NCBI GenBank assembly: GCA_910586485.1
Contig: CAJUIA010000048.1
Location: 1-19,726, forward strand
Source of the DNA: an uncultured Acetatifactor sp.
GTDB lineage: Bacteria > Bacillota > Clostridia > Lachnospirales > Lachnospiraceae
Length of the DNA stretch: 19,726 nt
Direction of reading: 5' to 3'
The position numbers were made by a program, and so were the translations under genes. Below are positions 13,364 through 19,726 of the stretch, piece after piece (the stretch's first letter is position 1; each line of letters begins with the position of its first letter). The notes beneath the pieces were generated by a model. The model had not been told where the DNA came from. It searched no databases and was given only the letters and a program-made list of their open reading frames with translations.

Positions 13364-15307
13364 TTATTCAAAATTCAGACGTATCCCCGTCTTATCCGTT
13401 TTGCCATCAGACATTCTCACTGTGACGTTCACATTCCTGCTGCCGCTTCCGTATTCTTCTGTCCGAAATACCACCTTCTCCCCCCGGCCATAGACAGTTT
13501 CCTTTCCGCCTATCTCCAGCACGATCTCCGACAGCGTATTTTCAGGGTCGGTGGATGTGACCCGGACATCCAGTTCTACCCTGCCCTTAACCTTATCGTT
13601 ATTTTGAAGTCCCAGAAGCTCCACCGTCACCGTGTCAGCGGCGATCCATACGCCATCCGCAGTATACTGCCCTTCCTCATGTACGATTTCAGCTCCTGCG
13701 GGAACCTCCACAATCACTACCGCCTCCCCCGGCTCCAGCTGCAGGACGGCACTGCCTTCAGCGTTTCTTTCTATCACCTGCTTGCTCACACTCTCAAACA
13801 GATCCCAGGTCCCTTCTGGCAATGTGTAAGTCACTTTTCTGGTCTTTCCATGGGGATTGTACAAAAGACTGGTCGCAAAACCCTGCCCGCAGATTTCCGC
13901 CGTGTCACAGTGGATGCGCAATATCGCCTCTACGTCCGTAGGCTCTGCCACGGCAGCAAACATACCCGTATGCGCGCCGCTGTAGAGGGAAAGATCCGTC
14001 TGGGCCCAGCCGTATACCGTGGGGTCCCCGCCCACCCAGGGCGTCTGTGAATGGCTGCTCTTACGGATTCCTTCAAAGGGTATGGCTTTGCCGGATATTT
14101 GAATAAAATCCATCACCGCCTCATCCCCTGTAGACGACTGTTTATCCGCTGCCGCCTCCCCCGGAAAAAAGTATCTTGCCGCGGCTGCCGCGTTCAGATA
14201 CCAGATCCCCATGGCGCGGGCATACCGGGTATCATACTTGGCCAGATTCGCAAGAGCATAGCCGCCCGCGAAGGTATTCATGGAAAAAGCGTAACCACCG
14301 CCGTCCGTAGTGCTGCCCATGAGACCGTTCATACAATAGTCCCCCCAGCTGCCGGAGATGGAGCCCCAACCCCCTCTGGGAATGGACCCGCCGTTCAAAA
14401 CGTCACCCAGCAGATCATCTATATCATAATCGCAACCCTGACGTGCATTCATCTCGGCGGCCAACGAAGGCGCAAAATACAGCAGCACTTCGTAAAGAGG
14501 GCTTCCCTCATACTGTGCCAGATAATCCAGACAGCCGGTCACCGCCTCTTCATACTCCTTCCTGCCCGTCATCTCACAGCCCAGCCGCATCAGCACCGCG
14601 ATGCCTGCCGCGCAGTCCGGCTCCTTCCACACTCCGTTCTCATAAGGCTGCATGGTAGTAAAATCAAATCCAGTATAATCAAAAGTTCCAGACGCTTTCA
14701 TGACACCATACGCCTCATACCAGCTTTCCACCGTGGTCAGAGCGTCTTCCCTGATCTGCGTCTCTTCCGGATAAAGGATGGATACCTGTGTAAATAAGAT
14801 GGCAGGGTACAGCATATACCACATAGATGCCCCCTGCGAACTACCGCCTGGATTGTTCAACACAATCCCCTCCTCCAGGGAAAAATACGCATGCAGCTGG
14901 GCCACATAGTCTATCCCGTTCTGATTGCTCTTATCTATCCCCAGCAGCGTGGCGCTTAAAACGGAAGCCACCGTAGCCACCGCCTCCTGCCCGCCATCGC
15001 TGCCGGTCCGCCCATCGCCCACATATGCCGCAAACCCAAAGGTATTATGCGTCATATCCTGCCACATCAGCGGAAAATATACTCCCTCCGCCTGTTCGCC
15101 AAATAATAGTTCATCATAAACCATCGCCGCTGCCTTATAATCAAATTCCCTGTAATGATCGGGGACCCCGCTGTCGCACCTGGCGATGCGGGACACCTCC
15201 TTCTGTCCGCTCATCTTGCTCTCATCCTCTCCCTGTGCGCTCCCCGTGCAGGATGTAGTCGTTATCAGCATGATAAATACCAGAATAATTGCTGTCGCTT
15301 TCTTCAT
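13364..15307 (-). CDS. large secreted lipoprotein with probable alpha/alpha-barrel and beta-sandwich
   Basis: 647 aa. The N-terminus MKKATAIILVFIMLITTTSC is a lipoprotein signal (Cys20 as lipid anchor). Residues of about 50-420 are helix-rich with Gly/Trp/Tyr-rich loops (MWQDMTHNTFGFAAYVGDG, GGWGSISGSWGDYC, GGGYAFSMNTFAGGYALANL), as in (alpha/alpha)6 toroids of glycoside hydrolases or lyases. About 430-540 reads as beta-sandwich (LLYNPHGKTRKVTYTLP, LQLEPGEAVVIVEVPAG), followed by an Ig-like end domain. No CAZy family is recognised. GAGG lies 5 nt before ATG 15307. The position between the transporter genes and GH130 suggests extracellular processing or binding of the imported glycan. Catalytic residues cannot be assigned. 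Confidence 0.75.
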   Translation of the reverse strand: MKKATAIILVFIMLITTTSCTGSAQGEDESKMSGQKEVSRIARCDSGVPDHYREFDYKAAAMVYDELLFGEQAEGVYFPLMWQDMTHNTFGFAAYVGDGRTGSDGGQEAVATVASVLSATLLGIDKSNQNGIDYVAQLHAYFSLEEGIVLNNPGGSSQGASMWYMLYPAILFTQVSILYPEETQIREDALTTVESWYEAYGVMKASGTFDYTGFDFTTMQPYENGVWKEPDCAAGIAVLMRLGCEMTGRKEYEEAVTGCLDYLAQYEGSPLYEVLLYFAPSLAAEMNARQGCDYDIDDLLGDVLNGGSIPRGGWGSISGSWGDYCMNGLMGSTTDGGGYAFSMNTFAGGYALANLAKYDTRYARAMGIWYLNAAAAARYFFPGEAAADKQSSTGDEAVMDFIQISGKAIPFEGIRKSSHSQTPWVGGDPTVYGWAQTDLSLYSGAHTGMFAAVAEPTDVEAILRIHCDTAEICGQGFATSLLYNPHGKTRKVTYTLPEGTWDLFESVSKQVIERNAEGSAVLQLEPGEAVVIVEVPAGAEIVHEEGQYTADGVWIAADTVTVELLGLQNNDKVKGRVELDVRVTSTDPENTLSEIVLEIGGKETVYGRGEKVVFRTEEYGSGSRNVNVTVRMSDGKTDKTGIRLNFE

Positions 15308-15425
15308 AACTACCTCTACATACATATTGCCGTTGACCAGTCAGCAGCTGTTTCGCCGCGGTATCCTGTTGCTTCATGCAATACAGGGTGAAAGCTCCCC
15401 CTCCACCCCGCATCACAACTGTCTG

Positions 15426-16004
15426 TTATTTTGTATTCAGTATAAGAATCTCCGATACGGATACAGTTCCTTCCGGGCCGCCTGCAGGATAAATCCACAG
15501 CTTAATCTTGCACTGCTCTCCATAGATACCGGTGAAATCTTCTCCCAGCGCCTCTTTCAGATCTACCCCGGCATATTTGTTCCATTTCAGATTGTTATCA
15601 TTGATCACATATAATCCCCACTCATGATCCGCAATCGGATTCTCCGGCACAATTTTCATGCCCCAGTTATATCCGTCGGGATTCTCAAAGATCTTAGCCA
15701 GAATAACAGGCTCCTTGGAGAGGTCGATCTCAAAATATCCGGATTCCACGCCGCCCCAGCCATCTGACGCCGCCTGAATCGTCACATATCCGTCCGCGTC
15801 ATTCGTAGCCGCAATGCTTCCTGCGCCGCTTCCTTCCGAAGGCGTCTGCATACTGCCCCAAGAGGCAATATCCTTGTAGGTGAACTCCTGTACCGGTGTC
15901 CAGCCGCCCCCACCTCCAGCGCTGCCGCTGTCGTTTCCACATGCGGTCAGACATCCCGCCAGCATAGCTGCTGCCATTCCCAATGCCAATAATTTCTTTT
16001 TCAT
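15426..16004 (-). CDS. small secreted lipoprotein, CBM-like
   Basis: 192 aa. A lipoprotein signal peptide with two possible lipoboxes (LAGC, Cys18; LTAC, Cys22) is followed by a Gly/Ser linker (about 24-35). The remaining ~150 residues look like an all-beta domain: GYVTIQAASDGWGGVESGYF, ILAKIFENPDGYNWGMKIVP and GTVSVSEILIL are alternating hydrophobic strands with Trp and Tyr, as in carbohydrate-binding jelly rolls. No specific family is recognised. AAGGAGGAAA lies 8 nt before the ATG. It lies between the permease genes and the large lipoprotein gene, so a role in glycan capture at the cell surface is inferred. Confidence 0.75.
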   Translation of the reverse strand: MKKKLLALGMAAAMLAGCLTACGNDSGSAGGGGGWTPVQEFTYKDIASWGSMQTPSEGSGAGSIAATNDADGYVTIQAASDGWGGVESGYFEIDLSKEPVILAKIFENPDGYNWGMKIVPENPIADHEWGLYVINDNNLKWNKYAGVDLKEALGEDFTGIYGEQCKIKLWIYPAGGPEGTVSVSEILILNTK

Positions 16005-16070
16005 CACAATTTCCTCCTTGTTTTTAAAGTGCTGCATCCGCCCTTTCGGGCAAATACATATTATATTTGC

Positions 16071-16922
16071 TCATCCCTTGATGCCGCCCATCTTTACGCC
16101 CTCCATAAAGTACTTCTGAGCATAAAGAAGAAGAGCTATCACAGGGATTAATGCCATAAAGGATGCGGCCATCAAAGGCCCCCACAGGGTCTCTCCAGTC
16201 ATGGAGCTAAACGAGGCCAGCGCCAGCTGTATCGTATATTTCTGTTGAGAATCAATGTATATCAACTGCCCCAGCAAGTCATTCCAGGTTCCCATAAAAG
16301 ACCACAGGCAGATCGTCACCAGCGCCGGTTTTGCCAGGGGCAGGAATACCATACGAAAGACCTTCAGATTTTTGGCTCCGTCTATCCAGGCCGCCTCTTC
16401 GTAATCCTTGGGAACCGTCTCAAAATACATTCTGAGAAAGAAGATAAAGGATGCCGATCCACAAAACGCGGGAAGAACAAGCGGTACATAACTGTCCGAA
16501 AATCCCAGTCCCGACCAGACCATAAAGGTAGGAATCATCGTCACCTCATAAGGCAGCATCATCGTGGCCAGCATAATCATAAACAGCGTATTACGCCCTT
16601 TAAATTCAAATCTGGCAAATCCAAAAGCCACCAGCGCCGATACAAATACTTCCCCCAATATCTTGGGAATCGCTATGATCAGCGTGTTCAACATACATTT
16701 GAAAATCGGCACCACCTCCAGCGCTTTTACATAATTCTTCAGCGTTACAGCGCCCGGCAGCCACTTGATCGGCACGGTAAATATTTCGTTTTCCGTTTTA
16801 AAGCTGGTACTGACCATCCAGACAAAGGGCAGCAGCATAATGACCGAGCCAAGGATCACTACCACATACCACAGTACAAGCCTTACTTTTTTCATATGTG
16901 TTCCCTTTTTCTTCCCATCCAT
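16071..16922 (-). CDS. ABC sugar transporter permease, MalG type
   Basis: 283 aa inner permease subunit (binding-protein-dependent transport, COG0395 type), about six membrane helices. The first helix is in YVVVILGSVIMLLPFVWM; the cytoplasmic EAA loop reads DYEEAAWIDGAKNLKVF followed by FLPLAKPAL. The C-terminus FMEGVKMGGIKG is the family's usual ending. Three in-frame ATGs are close together (16928, 16922, 16895); 16922 is chosen because GGAG lies 7 nt upstream, and 16895 has a weaker AGGGA. It lies 21 nt after the first permease gene. No ATPase gene is in the operon, so a shared MsmK/MalK-like ATPase encoded elsewhere is expected. Confidence 0.9.
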   Translation of the reverse strand: MDGKKKGTHMKKVRLVLWYVVVILGSVIMLLPFVWMVSTSFKTENEIFTVPIKWLPGAVTLKNYVKALEVVPIFKCMLNTLIIAIPKILGEVFVSALVAFGFARFEFKGRNTLFMIMLATMMLPYEVTMIPTFMVWSGLGFSDSYVPLVLPAFCGSASFIFFLRMYFETVPKDYEEAAWIDGAKNLKVFRMVFLPLAKPALVTICLWSFMGTWNDLLGQLIYIDSQQKYTIQLALASFSSMTGETLWGPLMAASFMALIPVIALLLYAQKYFMEGVKMGGIKG

Positions 16923-16943
16923 TTTCATTCTCCGTTCCGACAG

Positions 16944-17804
16944 TTATTCACTGTATACCCAATATTTCTTCGTCCAGTTGACCACAAATGTCAAAAGCAG
17001 AATTATAACAAACAGAACCCATGCCAGCGCCGTGGCATATCCCATCCGGTAGTGCCCGAACGCCTCTTCATACAGATAGACCATGTAGAAATTGCCCTCC
17101 TTGCCGGCGCCTCCCAGCACATAGGCATCGGTAAACTTCCGAAACGCCCCGATAATACCCAGCACAAGGTTGTAAAATATGATTGGCGTCATCAGTGGAA
17201 CGGTAATATACCGCACCTTCTGAAAGGTATTGGCCCCGTCTATCATCGCCGCGCCATAGAGGTCTTCCGGTATATCCTTCAGCGCTGCCAGATAGGTCAA
17301 AAGTCCTCCGCCTGCCCCCCATACCGCCATGATCAGATAGGATGGCAGCACCCAGTTCGGATCATACAGCCAGTCGGGACCCTGTATGTGGAAAAATGCC
17401 AGGATCCCGTTTAACAAACCATAGCTGGGATCCAGGATCCATTTGAATACAATGGCCACCGCCACACCGGAGACAATAGCCGGCATATAGTAAATTACCC
17501 GGAATATTCCCGTACCCTTATGATTCCTGGAAACCAGAACCGCTATCGTCAGGGAAGTTGCTATAATGAGCGGCACGGCGATTACGGCGTAGCGTACCGT
17601 CACCCACAGGCTTTTGATAAATTCTTCCGTCCGGAACAACGTGACATAATTTTGCAGCCCCACAAATTCCGCATTTCCCACAATGTCCCAATCCGTCATG
17701 CTGATATACACGGCTGCTACCATGGGCAAAGCCGTAAACAAACACAGCCCGATCAGCCATGGCAGTATAAAATAAAATCCGGCCCTTTGCCTTTTCTGTC
17801 TCAT
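16944..17804 (-). CDS. ABC sugar transporter permease, MalF/UgpA type
   Basis: 286 aa, about six membrane helices. N-terminus RAGFYFILPWLIGLCLFTALP is the classic first helix (split here as two halves by Pro/Gly), with YISMTDWDIVG after it. The EAA loop is DLYGAAMIDGANTFQKVRYI then TVPLMTP. The start is ATG 17804 with GGAG 5 nt upstream; earlier in-frame ATGs at 17870 and 17855 would add a Cys/Arg-rich extension and have poor ribosome sites. It pairs with the MalG-type permease and the solute-binding lipoprotein as one importer. Confidence 0.9.
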   Translation of the reverse strand: MRQKRQRAGFYFILPWLIGLCLFTALPMVAAVYISMTDWDIVGNAEFVGLQNYVTLFRTEEFIKSLWVTVRYAVIAVPLIIATSLTIAVLVSRNHKGTGIFRVIYYMPAIVSGVAVAIVFKWILDPSYGLLNGILAFFHIQGPDWLYDPNWVLPSYLIMAVWGAGGGLLTYLAALKDIPEDLYGAAMIDGANTFQKVRYITVPLMTPIIFYNLVLGIIGAFRKFTDAYVLGGAGKEGNFYMVYLYEEAFGHYRMGYATALAWVLFVIILLLTFVVNWTKKYWVYSE

Positions 17805-17887
17805 ATACACTCCAATCCGCGCGTTCAAAACACACTTCTGCACATTCTTACGCATACGCAGCCCAGGCATTTCCCGCCTGCAGCCGA

Positions 17888-19174
17888 TTACCGCTTGTTT
17901 ACCAATTCCTCCGAATATTGCTGAATTTCGTTCATCTTGCTCTTATAGTCAAAATCCGCATCGTTCAGTAAAGAGACATACAGGTTGTACCAAAGCTTAT
18001 CATTGATGTCCGACCATTCGGGGATATAGTTGGCTGACCGGGCATATTCCATGGTATAAGTAATGGTGTCCATCGCCGCCTCTTTCCGGGGATTTATCTT
18101 CGCCACATTATCCAGAGAATCCTTGACCGGCGGCGCGATCTTCCACTCGAAGAACGCCTGTGTCACCGCCTCCAGCGCCTTATACGCCAGTTCGTTTCCC
18201 TCCAAAGCTTTTGCCATAACCGTAGACGCGGTCCAGTCAAAACTCCACGCTCCGCCGTCATCGCACACGGGCATTGGCGCATAACCAATTTCAAACTGCT
18301 CATCCGCACTCATAGCGGCAACCTTGGTTTCAAAATTATCCTGCATACCGCCAAAATACATGGCTACCCGCTGTTTTTCAAACCAGACGTTGTTGTCGCC
18401 CAAGCTGGCCACTTCCGCATATCTGGGGCTGAGATTCTCCTTTACTATGGTCTGAAGATAACCCATGCCCTTCTGTGCAGCCTCGGAACTCAGCAGGATC
18501 GTCCGCCCGTCATCCGCAATGATGTCTCCGCCGCCCGCCCAGATAAAGGTCTCTATATTGGGCCATCCGTCCACCACCGTTCCGTAGACGGTATTTCCCT
18601 TATACTGCTGTCCGCTGAAGCCCCGGCATATATCAATGAACTCTTCCCACGTCCAGTCATCGTCCGGCGCCGGAGCTTCCAGCTCCAGCGCATCAAACAT
18701 ATCCTTATTGTAATAGACGATCAATGGATTAGCGATCCAGGGCAGCCCCCAGTAAGAACCATTATATTTTGCCGAATCAAGCACCCCCTCATAGTACATA
18801 TCCGGTGTCAGAGCCTGACTGCTCTCAAACTGCTGTGTAATATCCGCAAGCGCTCCCATCTGCGCATATTTGGATATAAGCTCCTGTGTCATCCAAAAGA
18901 AATCGGGGCAATTCTTTGCCGCTATCTTCGTGGAAATCTTTACATAATAATCAGAGGGAATGCTGAGAACTTCAATTTTATATTCGCCGTTTGCCTCCGT
19001 ATTCACCTTATCAATGATAGCCTGAAACTCTTCCAGCTCCGTACCTGCCGCCCAGGTAGCAAAAGTGAACGTGTTCCTGTCCTTTTCTTCTTTCCCGCCG
19101 CAGCCGCTCAAAAGAGCTGTCATCATCACCAGTGCAAGACCAAGCAGTTTTTTAGCACATATCCTCTTTTTCAC
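17888..19174 (-). CDS. ABC sugar transporter solute-binding lipoprotein (family 1)
   Basis: 428 aa extracellular lipoprotein; lipobox LLSGC with Cys25 after a basic-hydrophobic signal. The binding-protein fold is shown by FTFATWAAGTELEEFQAIID, PDFFWMTQELISKYAQMGAL, YWGLPWIANPLIVYYNKDMF (each a typical family segment) and the late VKDSLDNVAKINP. GTG at 19172-19174 is taken as the start because GGGAGG lies 6 nt upstream and the signal peptide begins there; an ATG at 19234 lies in the promoter region. First gene of the glycan operon. Oligosaccharide substrate inferred from the GH130 and DUF1861 genes; binding specificity is not readable. Confidence 0.9.
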   Translation of the reverse strand: MKKRICAKKLLGLALVMMTALLSGCGGKEEKDRNTFTFATWAAGTELEEFQAIIDKVNTEANGEYKIEVLSIPSDYYVKISTKIAAKNCPDFFWMTQELISKYAQMGALADITQQFESSQALTPDMYYEGVLDSAKYNGSYWGLPWIANPLIVYYNKDMFDALELEAPAPDDDWTWEEFIDICRGFSGQQYKGNTVYGTVVDGWPNIETFIWAGGGDIIADDGRTILLSSEAAQKGMGYLQTIVKENLSPRYAEVASLGDNNVWFEKQRVAMYFGGMQDNFETKVAAMSADEQFEIGYAPMPVCDDGGAWSFDWTASTVMAKALEGNELAYKALEAVTQAFFEWKIAPPVKDSLDNVAKINPRKEAAMDTITYTMEYARSANYIPEWSDINDKLWYNLYVSLLNDADFDYKSKMNEIQQYSEELVNKR

Positions 19175-19229
19175 TTCGTTCCTCCCTGCCTTTCTTAATT
19201 CATTTTGTAACTTTACATTTTGTAAGTTT

Positions 19230-19257
19230 ATCATACCACATAGGTGTTATAAGTCAA
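19230..19257 (-). promoter_or_regulatory. proximal promoter of the glycan operon
   Basis: Read on the minus strand: TTGACT (19257-19252), 16-bp spacer, TATGAT (19235-19230), with a TGG just before the -10 that makes an extended -10. The transcript would start near 19224, inside the tandem TTACAAAATG boxes. This fits a repressed promoter about 50 nt upstream of the solute-binding protein's GTG. Confidence 0.65.
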
Positions 19258-19312
19258 GCATTTATTTGCAATTTGTACATTTATATCATTTACTATTTCC
19301 ATTTTTGAACAT

Positions 19313-19341
19313 ATTATACAATTTTTTAATTCATTTTGTAA
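19313..19341 (-). promoter_or_regulatory. distal promoter candidate of the glycan operon
   Basis: Minus strand TTACAA (19341-19336), 17-bp spacer, TATAAT (19318-19313). The -35 lies within the third TTACAAAATG box, so a protein bound there would compete with RNA polymerase. Confidence 0.45.
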
Positions 19342-19405
19342 CTATACAAAAATATTATTGATCGTGATAAAAGACCACTGCAAGATATGTCAAACACACT
19401 ACACG

Positions 19406-19443
19406 CAAAAAATAAAAGGCAGCAGTCATATGACCATTGCCTT
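19406..19443 (-). terminator. intrinsic terminator downstream of the 19495 reading frame
   Basis: On the minus strand AAGGCA pairs with TGCCTT (19443-19438 and 19421-19416). An inner GTCAT/ATGAC palindrome lies between them, and TTTTATTTTTT follows directly. It should end transcripts coming from the right before the glycan operon promoter, insulating the operon. Confidence 0.7.
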
Positions 19444-19494
19444 AATGCAAAAATAACAGTATCTAACTTTTGAACAATTCCTTTGGAAATCACG

Positions 19495-19683
19495 TCACAA
19501 ATTTCCCGACAAGGCAAGGGCCAGCGCCTGCTCCCGCCGCAGCTCCTGCCTGATTCCTCCGCCCGCGTGCCCTGCTCCGTCCAAAAGATACAGCCGAGGT
19601 TCCTTTCCCCACGTAAAATTTTCCCGCAGATAGTTCCTCGCCAGACGAAGAGTGTCAAGGGTGAGGATGATAGTAAACGTCAA
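19495..19683 (-). CDS. unidentified small or truncated coding region
   Basis: A minus-strand frame ending TGA at 19495-19497 and followed about 50 nt later by an intrinsic terminator. Codon third positions are rich in G and C, like the neighbouring genes, which suggests real coding. The peptide includes LRLARNYLRENFTWGKEP, RLYLLDGAGHAGGG and ends ELRREQALALALSGNL. The frame is open back to a TAA near 19712, with a TTG at 19683 as the only obvious start and only a weak AAGG upstream. It may be a short protein, the 3' remnant of a longer gene, or part of a frameshifted gene extending beyond the window. No family is recognised. Confidence 0.4.
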   Translation of the reverse strand: MTFTIILTLDTLRLARNYLRENFTWGKEPRLYLLDGAGHAGGGIRQELRREQALALALSGNL

Positions 19684-19726
19684 ACCCTGCGCCTTAACTA
19701 ATTGAAAGTTTTATGCCATACTTTAA

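Larger units (their letters stand above)
19195..19346 (-). repeat. repeated TTACAAAATG boxes upstream of the glycan operon
   Basis: On the plus strand CATTTTGTAA occurs three times: 19201-19210, 19216-19225 and 19332-19341. The first two form a 15-bp tandem repeat (CATTTTGTAA-C/G-TTTA). The first and third share an identical 18-bp block TTAATTCATTTTGTAACT (19195-19212 and 19326-19343). TTACATTTTGTAA (19213-19225) is palindromic around TTT. One pair lies just downstream of a -10 (19230-19235) and the third overlaps a -35 (19336-19341), as expected of operators. LacI operators are more often dyads with a central CG, so the cognate regulator is uncertain. Confidence 0.65.
19175..19494. other. 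operon control region and intergenic spacer
   Basis: About 320 bp, strongly AT-rich compared with the flanking genes. It contains the two promoter candidates, the repeated boxes and the terminator listed separately. The remaining stretch 19347-19405 shows nothing I can name. Confidence 0.6.

Noticed and set aside
14051..14797. 248-codon plus-strand frame opposite the large lipoprotein gene
   Set aside because: Basic, low-complexity shadow of a GC-rich coding strand with no start signal.
15365..15387. Imperfect hairpin CCTGTTGC / GCAATACAGG between the two lipoprotein genes
   Set aside because: Short, with bulge and no T-tract; not a terminator and no known regulatory match. The 118-nt gap otherwise shows nothing.
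16245..17414. Long plus-strand open frame (389 codons) opposite the permease genes
   Set aside because: His/Arg/Gln-rich composition, no family resemblance and no ribosome site; it is the antisense of well-supported permease genes.
1..19726. CRISPR array, tRNA, rRNA, or insertion sequence with transposase
   Set aside because: No regularly spaced repeats, no tRNA-like or rRNA sequence and no transposase frame were seen anywhere in the window.

Overview
The window reads as a chromosomal segment of a low-to-mid-GC anaerobic Firmicute, most likely a Lachnospiraceae-type gut clostridium. This rests on gene style (strong AGGAGG-type ribosome sites, GTG and TTG starts, Gram-positive lipoproteins, an ABC sugar importer without its own ATPase, a GH130 locus). 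It is an inference; no rRNA or marker gene is present.

Layout. (1) 1-367: a possible 3' end of a plus-strand gene (1-183), then the first copy of a structured repeat (271-361). (2) 368-7293, all minus strand, transcribed right to left: HxlR regulator, YdeI/OmdA-like protein, HAD hydrolase, a roughly 1,012-aa WYL-like/SF1-helicase/nuclease fusion, a small unknown acidic protein, a GNAT acetyltransferase and an S66 carboxypeptidase. Two copies of a folded repeat flank the S66 gene, each starting at or just after a stop codon. (3) 7447-9915, plus strand, divergent from hxlR: an MBL-like protein, a zinc-type macrodomain and an M-class sirtuin (SirTM), tightly packed, with a 50-nt overlap between the last two. 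This looks like a reversible protein ADP-ribosylation module: the sirtuin writes, the macrodomain erases. The divergent HxlR protein has an N-terminal cysteine of the kind used for redox sensing. The GcvH-L/LplA2 partners of described SirTM operons are not in view. (4) 9916-10257: a good sigma-A-type promoter driving a 30-codon stub that resembles the N-terminus of AAA_14/DUF4143 ATPases. (5) 10258-19174, minus strand: a glycan-uptake operon in the order solute-binding lipoprotein, two permeases, small lipoprotein, large lipoprotein with a probable alpha/alpha-barrel and beta-sandwich, GH130 enzyme, DUF1861/GT108-like enzyme, LacI regulator. The GH130 plus DUF1861 pair points to beta-mannoside (possibly beta-1,2-mannan) metabolism by phosphorolysis or hydrolysis. 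(6) 19175-19726: the operon control region with two promoter candidates and repeated TTACAAAATG boxes, then a terminator and the 3' part of another minus-strand coding region.

The observations most worth following are the SirTM/Zn-macrodomain/MBL/HxlR module and the near-identical small palindromes inside its genes, the WYL-helicase-nuclease fusion, the orphan large lipoprotein of the GH130 locus, the repeated operator-like boxes, and the paired folded repeats around the S66 gene.
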